In this document: in pieces, positions 15,319-22,869 of the stretch
Position numbering within the stretch: position 1 is the first letter of the stretch
How the letters are laid out: each line of letters starts with the position of its first letter
Assembly (NCBI GenBank): GCA_035714115.1
Contig: DASTMO010000001.1
Location: 1 to 41,738, forward strand
Direction of reading: 5' to 3'
DNA length: 41,738 nt
Source of the DNA: CAMAVH01 sp035714115
GTDB taxonomy: Bacteria > Pseudomonadota > Alphaproteobacteria > SMXQ01
Notes under the pieces: model-generated
What the model was told of the DNA's origin: nothing
What the model saw: the letters and a program-made list of their open reading frames with translations, nothing else
Database searches by the model: none
Made by a program: the position numbers and the translations under genes

Positions 15319-16476
15319 ATGACGCCGCAAGAAAACGAGCTGCTGACCCGCATCGGACCGGGCACCCGCATGGGCGCGGTGATGCGCCGCTATTGGTGGC
15401 CGATCGGCTATAGCCAGGAAGTCGGCTCGATCCCGCTGCCGGTGCGCCTGCTCGGCGAAGACCTGATCCTGTTCCGCGCCGGCAACGGCAAGGTCGGCCT
15501 GGTGGCGCAGGCCTGCGCCCACCGTCTCGCCTCGCTCGAACACGGCCGCGTCGAGCAAAACGGCATCCGCTGCTGCTATCACGGCTGGCTCTACGACATG
15601 AACGGCCAATGCGTCGAGATGCCGGCGGAGCCGGACGACAACCAGCTGTGCAAGGACGTGAAGATCGCCGGCTACCGCACCGAGGAGCTCGGCGGGCTGG
15701 TCTTCGCTTACATGGGCCCGGAGCCGGCGCCGCTGCTGCCGAATTACGACCTGCTGGTGCGCGAAGATTGCGACCGCCAGCTCAGCTCGGCGCGCGAACA
15801 TTGCAATTGGCTGCAGCGCGCCGAGAACGGCGTCGACAAATATCACAGCATGGCGCTGCACGCGCCGGTCTATCCGACCATCGCGCTCAAGCGCCCCGAG
15901 CAGGTGAAGTGGGACCAGACCTGGTACGGCTTCCGCATGAGCGCGAAATATCCCGGCAAGACCGAGAACGTCAGCCATTGCATCTTCCCGTCGCACACCC
16001 GGCGCTATGGCGCGCGCGTCGGCGAGCGCCCGTCGCACTATCTGCATCTGCGCGTGCCGGTGGACGATATCGAGACCATCACCTTCTTCGTGCGCGCCCA
16101 GGAAACCGCCGACGGCAAGCCCGGCAAGGTGACCGTGAAGCCCCATGAAAACCTGCCGCGCGGCGTCTACGAGCATGTCGAGGACGGCTGGTGGCGCCTG
16201 ACCTCCCACGAGCAGGACCGCGCCGCTCAGGAAAGCCAAGGCCTGATCACCGACCGCACCAAGGAGTTCCTCGCGACCTCCGATCGCGGTATCGTTCAGC
16301 TGCGCAAGCTGCTGCTCGAATCGGTCGACAATGTCGAAGCCGGCAAAGACCCCTTCGGGCTGCTGCGCGATCCGGCGCTCAACCAGATCGTCAGCTTCGA
16401 CGCGCAAAAGAATTTCGCCGACACGGACAAGGATTTCGCCGGCAACAAGGCGGACCCGTCGCGCGAGCTGGTCTGA
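15319..16476 (+). CDS. Rieske non-heme iron oxygenase, alpha subunit
   Basis: Terminal oxygenase of the aromatic ring-hydroxylating or O-demethylating type (phthalate dioxygenase/VanA-like), 385 residues. The Rieske [2Fe-2S] ligands are C66 and H68 (CAH) and C85 and H88 (CCYH). The mononuclear iron motif N-x2-D-x2-H-x4-H is complete at N170, D173, H176 and H181. GGGAGAG precedes the ATG. Such enzymes need a reductase, often with a plant-type ferredoxin domain, but none is in the window, so electrons must come from a protein encoded elsewhere. The permease gene follows after 37 bp, and the oxidised compound may be the one imported. Substrate cannot be named. Confidence 0.92.
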   Translation: MTPQENELLTRIGPGTRMGAVMRRYWWPIGYSQEVGSIPLPVRLLGEDLILFRAGNGKVGLVAQACAHRLASLEHGRVEQNGIRCCYHGWLYDMNGQCVEMPAEPDDNQLCKDVKIAGYRTEELGGLVFAYMGPEPAPLLPNYDLLVREDCDRQLSSAREHCNWLQRAENGVDKYHSMALHAPVYPTIALKRPEQVKWDQTWYGFRMSAKYPGKTENVSHCIFPSHTRRYGARVGERPSHYLHLRVPVDDIETITFFVRAQETADGKPGKVTVKPHENLPRGVYEHVEDGWWRLTSHEQDRAAQESQGLITDRTKEFLATSDRGIVQLRKLLLESVDNVEAGKDPFGLLRDPALNQIVSFDAQKNFADTDKDFAGNKADPSRELV

Positions 16477-16513
16477 CCGCCCCTAAGGCGTTCGGATCGA
16501 CAGGGAGAGAGAG

Positions 16514-18292
16514 ATGACGGCGGAGACCGCCAGCCCGGCCGATTGGCGGGCGCCGCGCGGCGCAGGCCTGCTTCAGCGCGCGCGCTTCAACCCATGGCCC
16601 ACCCTGCTGCTCGCGGTCGTCGCGGCGGCGGTGGTGTTGCCGCTGATCTTCCTCATCCTCGGCAGCTTCTCCACGGCGCGCATGCCCGGCGAGTTCTCGC
16701 TCGCCACGATGGGCATGCAGAACCACATCAAAGTGTGGAGCGACCCCGGCACGGTCGCCGTCTTTACCAACACCGCGATCTATGTGGCGGGCAGCACGGC
16801 GCTCGGCCTGTCCTTGGCCATCATCCTCGCCTGGCTGGTCGAGCGCACCGATCTGCCCGGCAAGCTATGGATCTACGCCGCCGTGCCGATGACCCTGGCC
16901 ATGCCGGGCATGCTGCAATCGATGGCCTGGGTGCTGTTGCTCTCGCCCAAGATCGGCTTCATCAACAAGACGCTGATGAACGCCTTCGGCTGGGAGACGG
17001 CGCCGCTCAACATCTATTCGCTCGGCGGCATGATCTTCGTCGAAGGGCTGCGCCTGGTGCCGACCGCCTTCCTGATGCTGGTGCCGCTCTTGAAAAGCAT
17101 GGACCCGTCGCTCGAAGAGGCCGCCGCCATGTCGGGCGCCAACGGCCTGCGCACCCTACGCAAGGTGACGCTGCGCCTGCTATTGCCCGGCCTGATGGCC
17201 GTCGGCATCTACCAGTTCATCACCGCGCTCGAAGTGTTCGAGGTGCCGGGCATTCTCGGCCTGCCGGCGGGCATCTACGTCTTCTCGACGAAGATCTTCG
17301 CCGCGCTCAACACCGCCAACTTCATTCCCAATTACGGCGAAGCCAATTCGCTCGCCCTGCTCTATCTGGTCATCGCCGTGATCGCGACGATCGTCTACAG
17401 CAAGGTCATCGCCAAGTCCGAGCGCTTCAGCATCGTCACCGGCAAGGGCTACCGCCCGCGCATCCAGAAGCTCGGCGCCTGGCGCTATCCCGCCTTCACG
17501 CTGATCGGCCTCTACCTGCTGTTCTCGGTGATCCTGCCGACGCTGGTGCTGGCCTACATCTCCTTCATGCCGTTCCTGCAGACGCCGACGCTGGCCTCCT
17601 TCTCGCGCTTCACCTGGGCCAACTACAAAAGCGTCTTCGAGATGGAGCATATGCGCGTCGTGCTGTGGAACACGATCTGGATGGTGCTCGTCACCTCCAC
17701 GGCCACGGTCGCCTTCTCCTTCGCCGTCTCGCTGGTGATCGTCCGCTCCAAATTCTGGGGCCGGAAATTGCTCGACCAGCTCGTCTTCCTGCCGCACGCC
17801 ATCCCCGGCATCGTCATCGGCCTGGCGATGCTGTGGTTCTTCATCAAGTTCGACAAGTTGGGCTTCGCGATGTTCGGCACCATCTGGTCGGTCTGCATCG
17901 TCTTCGTCATCGGCTTCATGTCCTACGGCACGCGCGCGATGAACGCCGCGATCCTGCAGATCCACCGCGACCTGGAAGAAGCCGCGCAAACCTCCGGCGC
18001 GCCGCAATGGCGCGTGATGTGGCGCGTGTTCGTGCCGCTGCTGCTGCCGACCTTCGTCGGCGTGTGGATCTGGACGGCGCTGCATGCGGTGCGCATGGCC
18101 AGCCAGCCGCTGATCATGACCGAGGGCGAAAGCAACGAACTCCTCGCCGTGACGATCTGGAATCTCTGGGGCGAAGGCTACGCCGTCGTGGTCGGGGCCA
18201 TCGGCACGCTGATGATCCTCAGCCTGCTGCTGCTCACCCTGCTGCTGCGCCTGTTCACCTTGCGCCGCAGCACCAAGGCCCAGGCCAGCTGA
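16514..18292 (+). CDS. ABC transporter permease, fused two-domain (FbpB type)
   Basis: Inner-membrane permease of 592 residues containing two BPD_transp_1 modules with about six helices each. Two EAA loops that contact the ATPase are visible. The first is EEAAAMSGANG near residue 200 and the second EEAAQTSGAPQ near 490, each followed by a LLP or LLLP stretch. Fusion of both permease halves is usual for the FbpB/iron(III) and some thiamine transporters. A GGGAGAGAGAG element precedes the ATG. The receptor is probably the one encoded divergently at 12875. The ATPase is missing from the cluster. The stop codon lies inside the first copy of a tandem 16-bp repeat. Confidence 0.9.
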   Translation: MTAETASPADWRAPRGAGLLQRARFNPWPTLLLAVVAAAVVLPLIFLILGSFSTARMPGEFSLATMGMQNHIKVWSDPGTVAVFTNTAIYVAGSTALGLSLAIILAWLVERTDLPGKLWIYAAVPMTLAMPGMLQSMAWVLLLSPKIGFINKTLMNAFGWETAPLNIYSLGGMIFVEGLRLVPTAFLMLVPLLKSMDPSLEEAAAMSGANGLRTLRKVTLRLLLPGLMAVGIYQFITALEVFEVPGILGLPAGIYVFSTKIFAALNTANFIPNYGEANSLALLYLVIAVIATIVYSKVIAKSERFSIVTGKGYRPRIQKLGAWRYPAFTLIGLYLLFSVILPTLVLAYISFMPFLQTPTLASFSRFTWANYKSVFEMEHMRVVLWNTIWMVLVTSTATVAFSFAVSLVIVRSKFWGRKLLDQLVFLPHAIPGIVIGLAMLWFFIKFDKLGFAMFGTIWSVCIVFVIGFMSYGTRAMNAAILQIHRDLEEAAQTSGAPQWRVMWRVFVPLLLPTFVGVWIWTALHAVRMASQPLIMTEGESNELLAVTIWNLWGEGYAVVVGAIGTLMILSLLLLTLLLRLFTLRRSTKAQAS

Positions 18293-18341
18293 TCACTGGG
18301 CCAGCTGATCACTGGGCCAGCTGATGGCGTCGATCAGCTGG
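18283..18341. repeat. Tandem 16-bp repeat plus inverted repeat between convergent genes
   Basis: GGCCAGCTGATCACTG occurs twice in direct tandem (18283-18298, 18299-18314), followed by a partial third copy (18315-18325). The last CCAGCTGAT (18317-18325) is inverted as ATCAGCTGG (18333-18341). The permease stop lies in copy one and the IclR stop in the inverted arm. The inverted pair may act as a weak transcript-end hairpin in both directions; no T-run is seen. Confidence 0.75.
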
Positions 18342-19137
18342 TGAGCGCCGCCGCCAGCGCGGCGCTCTCGCGCAGCAGGACGGCGCGGCAAGCCTGCTCC
18401 AATTCATCGGTCATGCGGCTGTGCGGCGCCGAGACATGCAGCGCCGCGACGACGTGTCCGCTCGCATCCTTCACGGCCACGGCGATGGCCACGGTCTGCG
18501 AGGCGCTGGCGGTGAATTCGCCGAAGCTGCGGGCATAGCCGTCGGCCCGCACCTGCTCAATGCGCCGGCGGATGGCGTCCGGCGTCGTCAGCGTCGCCGG
18601 ATTGAAAGAGGTCAATGGCGTGCGCGCGAGATAGGCCTCGATCTCGGCGTCGCTCATGGCGGCGAGGAACACTTGGCTGGCCGCGCCGGTATAGAGCGGC
18701 GCACGCACGCCGAGCTGCAGCGTCTGACCGATCGCCTGGCCACCGTCGAAACTGTCGATATTGATGCGGCTGTCGCCGTCGCGCACCGACAGAATCACCG
18801 TCTCGTTCACCGCGTCGCGCACGGCGCGCATGAAGGGCCGCGCTTTGGGCCGGATGCCGAGCCCGCGCAGCAAGCTGTCGGCATGGCGCAGGGCGGCGAA
18901 GCCGAGCGTGTAGACCGCCGTCGACTGGTTGTAGGACAGCCAGCCCTGATCGACCAAGGTCGTGAGGATGCGGAACACCGTCGCCTTGGGCAGTTCGAGC
19001 CGCGCGCAAAGCTGCGGCAACGACAATTCCGCCGAGCCATGGCCGAAGCAGCCCATGATGCGGCCGGCACGGTCGACAACGCGCACCAGCTTTGCATCCG
19101 GTTTGCCCGGCTTCGAATTCTTGTCCGGAGCGTTCAT
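18334..19137 (-). CDS. IclR family transcriptional regulator (1)
   Basis: DNA-binding regulator of 267 residues. The N-terminal winged helix covers about residues 18-80, with the recognition stretch LPKATVFRILTTL. A C-terminal GAF-like effector domain follows, with NETVILSVRDGD and the family-typical GEFTASASQTVAIAVAV. Its start overlaps the stop of the next regulator as ATGA, so the two are translated together. It is transcribed after the IclR gene at 19134. The two share motifs such as (V/G)NETVILS and are tandem paralogues. The ligand is unknown; IclR proteins often respond to aromatic or carboxylate metabolites. Confidence 0.92.
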   Translation of the reverse strand: MNAPDKNSKPGKPDAKLVRVVDRAGRIMGCFGHGSAELSLPQLCARLELPKATVFRILTTLVDQGWLSYNQSTAVYTLGFAALRHADSLLRGLGIRPKARPFMRAVRDAVNETVILSVRDGDSRINIDSFDGGQAIGQTLQLGVRAPLYTGAASQVFLAAMSDAEIEAYLARTPLTSFNPATLTTPDAIRRRIEQVRADGYARSFGEFTASASQTVAIAVAVKDASGHVVAALHVSAPHSRMTDELEQACRAVLLRESAALAAALTS

Positions 19138-19946
19138 GGCGCATACCCCAGCGTGCGCGACAGCTTGGCGGCGCCCTCGGTGACGAGCGCGACGCAGCTA
19201 TCGCTCAAGGCTTGCGTGAAGCGGTCGGTCGGGCAGGAGATCGTCAGCGTCGCGATGATCTCGCCGTTGTAGCTGCGCACCGGCGCGGCCACCGCGGCGG
19301 TGTGGACATTGACCTTGCCGACGACGATGGCGTGGCCGTCGCGCTTGGCCGCCTGAACGCCGGCGAGAATCTCCGGCCAGCCGCCACCGTCTTCGCCCGC
19401 CGCGTTCGGCACGCGCGCCCGGTAAGCCTCGATCTCGTCCTCGCTCATGCCCGACATCAGCACCATGCCAGCGGCGCCGACATGCAGCGGACCCTCATGG
19501 CCCGGCTGGGTGATGCGGCGGATCGGCTGGGTGCTCTCGACATAATCGAGATGCACGCGGCGATCGCCGATGCGCAAGCTGAGGATCACCGTCTCGTTCA
19601 CGCCGTCGCGGATGGCGCGCATGATCGGCACGGCGCTGCCGCGAATATCGAGCTGGTTGCGCCGCACGTCGGCGAAGCGCAGCCACGCGTAGCCGAGGCG
19701 GTAGAAGCCGTCGCCCTCGTCGGTCAACAGATCGTGCGCGGCGAGCGTGTCGAGGATACCCCGCAGCGTCAGGCGCGGCACGCCGCTCGCTTCCGCGAGT
19801 TCGGCGAGGCTTTGGCGCGGCCGGGCGCGGTCGAACAGCGCCAGCACGCGCGCGGCGCGCGTGACGGCCTCGACGGCATAACGGTTCTCTCCAGCGACGG
19901 ATGCGGGTTTGGCGGCGGCGGAACTGGCCACGGTGATCCCTGTCAT
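19134..19946 (-). CDS. IclR family transcriptional regulator (2)
   Basis: DNA-binding regulator of 270 residues with an N-terminal winged helix (about 25-85; VPRLTLRGILDTL in the recognition region) and a GAF-like effector domain with DGVNETVILSLRIGD. It is the first gene of the two-gene regulator operon and is divergent from the tauD-like gene 113 bp away. That arrangement suggests that it controls the oxygenase operon and itself. Candidate promoter and dyad elements are visible in the spacer. The effector is not known. Confidence 0.92.
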   Translation of the reverse strand: MTGITVASSAAAKPASVAGENRYAVEAVTRAARVLALFDRARPRQSLAELAEASGVPRLTLRGILDTLAAHDLLTDEGDGFYRLGYAWLRFADVRRNQLDIRGSAVPIMRAIRDGVNETVILSLRIGDRRVHLDYVESTQPIRRITQPGHEGPLHVGAAGMVLMSGMSEDEIEAYRARVPNAAGEDGGGWPEILAGVQAAKRDGHAIVVGKVNVHTAAVAAPVRSYNGEIIATLTISCPTDRFTQALSDSCVALVTEGAAKLSRTLGYAP

Positions 19947-19972
19947 CTAAGGATATTGAAACAGTCAGGCGC

Positions 19973-20031
19973 TTGACGGCCCCTTGGCGAGGTTTATATC
20001 ATGGCTTTTAAAGAAAACGATACAACGTTTC
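19973..20031 (+). promoter_or_regulatory. Candidate promoter and operator of the tauD operon
   Basis: TTGACG (19973-19978), a 16-nt spacer and TATATC (19995-20000) resemble a sigma-70 promoter reading towards tauD. Immediately downstream, AAACG (20015-20019) and CGTTT (20026-20030) form a dyad around ATACAA, in a position where a repressor would block initiation. The adjacent IclR proteins are the natural candidates to bind it. Confidence 0.4.
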
Positions 20032-20059
20032 ATTATTTTTTTCGCGGGAGAAAAACGCC

Positions 20060-20938
20060 ATGGCCACTGTAATGGACGGCATGAAAGTCACCCCCCTCTC
20101 CGCCGCCTGCGGCGCGGAGATCACCGGGGTGGATTTGACCCAGGAGCTGTCCCCCGAGACGGTGGCGGCCATCCGGAAAGCCTGGAACGATCACATCGTT
20201 CTGGTTTTCCGGGGCCAGAAGATCACCCAGGAGCAGCAGCTGCGCTTCGCCAGCTATTTCGGCTCCTTGGGCCGGCGCAAGAACGCCATGTTCCGCCAGG
20301 AGCTGCAGCACCGTACCCATGGCACCCAGCAGCGCGATCCGAACGTCCTGCTGGTCAGCAACATCAAGGAGAACGGCGAACCGATCGGCGCCTTCGGCGA
20401 AGGCGAGATGTGGTTCCACATCGATTCGGGCTACTCCGAGAAGCCCTACAACTACACATTCCTCTACGCGCTCGAGCTGCCCTCGACCGGCGGCAACACG
20501 CAGTTCTCCAACATGTACAAGGCCTATGACGCCCTGCCCGCCGAGCTGAAGCAGAAGCTCGCCGGCAAGAAGGCGCTGCATATCCACGAATACGAGCGCA
20601 GCGCCAAGGTCGAGCTCAAGGAAGACCTCAGTCAATCGGCGCACTACTTCCATCCGGTGTTCTCGACCCATGCCGAGACGGGGCGCAAATCGCTGTTCGT
20701 CGACCGGTTGATGACGGCGCGCCTCGAAGGCTTCTCCAAGGAAGAGAACGAGGTGATGCTCGAGCAGCTCTATGAGATCGGCGAGCGCCCCGAATTCATT
20801 TACGAGCACAAATGGAAACTCGACGACTTCGTGATGTGGGACAACCGCTGCGCCATCCACGCGCGTACCTGGTTCCCGCCGGAAGAACGCCGACTGCTGC
20901 GCCGCTGCGCCATCGAAGGAGCGCCGATCCATGAATAA
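20060..20938 (+). CDS. TauD/TfdA-family Fe(II)/2-oxoglutarate dioxygenase
   Basis: Cytoplasmic non-heme iron dioxygenase of 292 residues. It should couple 2-oxoglutarate decarboxylation to oxidation of a small acid such as a sulfonate, an aryloxyacetate or another carboxylate. The facial triad is visible as H120 and D122 in WFHIDSG and H267 in CAIHAR. The 2-oxoglutarate-binding Arg is at about 281 or 282 in LLRRCAIEG. The N-terminal GAEITGVDL and FRGQKIT match the family. GGGAG precedes the ATG. Its last 8 nt overlap the cupin gene, which implies coupled translation. No taurine transporter genes are nearby, so taurine is not a safe substrate guess. Confidence 0.9.
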   Translation: MATVMDGMKVTPLSAACGAEITGVDLTQELSPETVAAIRKAWNDHIVLVFRGQKITQEQQLRFASYFGSLGRRKNAMFRQELQHRTHGTQQRDPNVLLVSNIKENGEPIGAFGEGEMWFHIDSGYSEKPYNYTFLYALELPSTGGNTQFSNMYKAYDALPAELKQKLAGKKALHIHEYERSAKVELKEDLSQSAHYFHPVFSTHAETGRKSLFVDRLMTARLEGFSKEENEVMLEQLYEIGERPEFIYEHKWKLDDFVMWDNRCAIHARTWFPPEERRLLRRCAIEGAPIHE

Positions 20939-21548
20939 AGCCACCGCGCCCGAAAAAGCTAACACCCAACGCCTGCCGGTCTTCCAGCGCTTCATCGACG
21001 ATCTGCGCGATTTGTGGGCTGCGGAGTCGGACACCCAGACGCGCATGGAGAAGGCCAAGCCGCTGCTGGAAAAGCTCGTCATGAACGACGAGCTGAAAGC
21101 GCGCAGCGCCGACTGGCCCTGCACCGACGGCGGCAAGAACCTGCTGTTCTATGTCGACGAGGAAATGGGCTTCGCCATCAACGGCGTGGTGCGCATGCCC
21201 GGCCGCTTCGGCAGCGTGCATGATCACGCCAACGCCTGGGTGCTCTACGGTGTGCTCGACGGCACCGAATCGCTCGAGCGCTTCGACCGCATCGACGACG
21301 GCAGCAAGCCGGGTTACGCCGAAGTGAAGATGGCGTCGGTCACCACCGGCAGCCAGGGCAAGGTCGATCTGGTGCCGCCCTACGACATTCACGCCGAACA
21401 GGGCGGCCCGACGCGCTCGGTCGCCGTCATCCTGCGCAGCCAGCGGCTCGGCGAAGGCACCGTGCTGCAAAAGGGCTACGATCCGAAAACCAATACAGTG
21501 GTCGAGCGCTTCGGCCCCAAGCAAATTCCTTATGATTTGCACGCCTAA
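20931..21548 (+). CDS. Cupin protein, cysteine dioxygenase-like
   Basis: A 205-residue protein with a double-stranded beta-helix core. The metal motif is partly visible as H97 and H99 in VHDHANAWVLYGVLDG, with H154 in YDIHAEQGG as the probable third ligand. This pattern resembles cysteine dioxygenase and related predicted metal enzymes (COG5553-like), where HDH is followed by a Trp/Tyr-rich strand and a Gly turn. The N-terminal 60 residues form a charged helical region. It starts within the end of the tauD-like gene. It may be a second iron enzyme acting after TauD, or a metal-binding helper. Not named with certainty; function unknown. Confidence 0.75.
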   Translation: MNKATAPEKANTQRLPVFQRFIDDLRDLWAAESDTQTRMEKAKPLLEKLVMNDELKARSADWPCTDGGKNLLFYVDEEMGFAINGVVRMPGRFGSVHDHANAWVLYGVLDGTESLERFDRIDDGSKPGYAEVKMASVTTGSQGKVDLVPPYDIHAEQGGPTRSVAVILRSQRLGEGTVLQKGYDPKTNTVVERFGPKQIPYDLHA

Positions 21549-21611
21549 GGCGTGACATGACCTGCACGACTAACAAGCCGCCGGCATAAGGCGGCACCCA
21601 ACAAATCAGCG

Positions 21612-21640
21612 AGCCGTTCGCGCGAAAAGCGCGGACGGCT
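21612..21640 (+). other. Leader hairpin before receptor gene (2)
   Basis: AGCCGTTCGCGC pairs with GCGCGGACGGCT (one T:G pair) around a GAAAA loop, giving a 12-bp stem 39 bp before the receptor start. No T-run follows. It may dampen read-through from the cupin gene, protect the downstream message, or set unequal expression within the operon. Confidence 0.5.
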
Positions 21641-21678
21641 TGCGCCGTCTCAGGGCTTCAACAAAAACAGGGGAGACC

Positions 21679-22704
21679 ATGTCCATGCGTCATCTGGGGA
21701 TTGCCGCCGCTTTCGGCCTGAGCGCCCTCGCCTTCGCCGCGCCGGCCGGCGCGCAGGGCCCAAGTGCGCAAGGTTACGAGTTCAAGACGATCAATCTGGT
21801 CGTCGGCGCGACGCCGGGCGGCGGCTATGACGCCTACACGCGCCTGCTCGCGCGCAGCTACGGCAAATATCTGCCGGGCAATCCCAACATCATCGTGCAG
21901 AACATGCCGGGCAGCGGCAGCCTGAAGGCGGTGCTCTATCTCGACACCACCGCGCCGAAGGACGGCAGCGTCATCACCGCCTTCAATCCCGGCGTCATCG
22001 TCGAATCTCTCGTCACGCCGGAGAAGATCAATTTCAAGCTTTCGGACGTCGCCTGGGTCGGCAGCATCACCGCCGACCTGCGCGTCTGCTACGCCTGGCA
22101 CACGACCGGCGTGAAGACCTGGGACGATCTGATGAAGCGGGCCAATTTCAACATCGGCACGCAGCAGACGGGCAGTTCAAGTTACAACAACGCCGCGACG
22201 CTGAAGAATCTTTACGGCGCGAAAATCAAGATCGTCACCGGCTATCCAGGCAGCGCCGAAGAGCGCCTCGCCATCGAGCGCGGCGAGCTCGACGGCGGCT
22301 GCGGCGCCTGGTCGAGCAATCCGCCGAGCTGGCTCGCCGAGAACAAGATCACGCCGATCGTGAAGTTCGCGCCCGGCCCGATCCCCAATCTGCCCGACAG
22401 CGTGCCCTTCGCCGGCAGCTTCCTGAAAAACGACGACGACAAAACGGTGCTCAAACTGCTGACCGCCGCCGACGAGGTGGGCCGGCCCTATGTCGCCTCC
22501 AAGGCCGTGCCGCAGGATCGCCTGGCGCTGCTGCGCAAAGGCTTCGATCAAGCAGTGAAAGACCCGCAGTTCGTCGCCGAGGCCGCGAAGGCCGACCTGC
22601 CGATCGTCGGCACGATCGATGGCGCCGCCGCCGAGCGCATCATCGCCGAGATTTACGGCGCGCCGCCGCGCCTGATCGAGAAGGCCAAAGAGACCGTGCG
22701 CTAA
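21679..22704 (+). CDS. TctC/Bug-type periplasmic solute-binding protein (2)
   Basis: Periplasmic receptor of 341 residues with a signal peptide at about 1-25 (cleavage after AGA). The start at 21679 follows GGGGAG; a start at 21640 lacks support and would spoil the signal peptide. Family motifs are TPGGGYD, YLPGNP, NMPGSG and APKDGSVI. C137 (RVCYAWH) and C208 (GGCGAW) align with two cysteines of the receptor at 22870 and could form a disulfide near the ligand cleft. No TctA or TctB gene is present. It lies 130 bp after the cupin gene on the same strand and probably serves the TauD/cupin pathway or feeds a regulator. Confidence 0.85.
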   Translation: MSMRHLGIAAAFGLSALAFAAPAGAQGPSAQGYEFKTINLVVGATPGGGYDAYTRLLARSYGKYLPGNPNIIVQNMPGSGSLKAVLYLDTTAPKDGSVITAFNPGVIVESLVTPEKINFKLSDVAWVGSITADLRVCYAWHTTGVKTWDDLMKRANFNIGTQQTGSSSYNNAATLKNLYGAKIKIVTGYPGSAEERLAIERGELDGGCGAWSSNPPSWLAENKITPIVKFAPGPIPNLPDSVPFAGSFLKNDDDKTVLKLLTAADEVGRPYVASKAVPQDRLALLRKGFDQAVKDPQFVAEAAKADLPIVGTIDGAAAERIIAEIYGAPPRLIEKAKETVR

Positions 22705-22755
22705 ACCGCTCGCCCCAGGTCTTCTGCAAGACTCATCCATCGCGGCAACAAACTG

Positions 22756-22795
22756 TAACGCCTCCGCCTGTGGCCATGCCCCGGCGGAGGCGTTA
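22756..22795 (+). terminator. Strong hairpin between receptor genes (2) and (3)
   Basis: TAACGCCTCCGCC (22756-22768) pairs perfectly with GGCGGAGGCGTTA (22783-22795) around a 14-nt loop. The following bases (TAGCTT) are only weakly T-rich, so it is either a weak terminator or an mRNA-stability hairpin. Confidence 0.55.
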
Positions 22796-22869
22796 TAGCT
22801 TGGCCTGGACCTCGGCGCAGACCGGGGAATGACCGGCGCGGCGACCGCCGCGCCCGATGGGGAGACGAC

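Noticed and set aside
18283..18325. Direct repeats as a CRISPR array
   Set aside because: The copies are only 16 bp, have no spacers between them, and no cas gene is near.
20060..20938. Taurine dioxygenase as a firm name
   Set aside because: The fold and metal residues fit the whole TauD/TfdA family, and no taurine or sulfonate uptake genes are adjacent.
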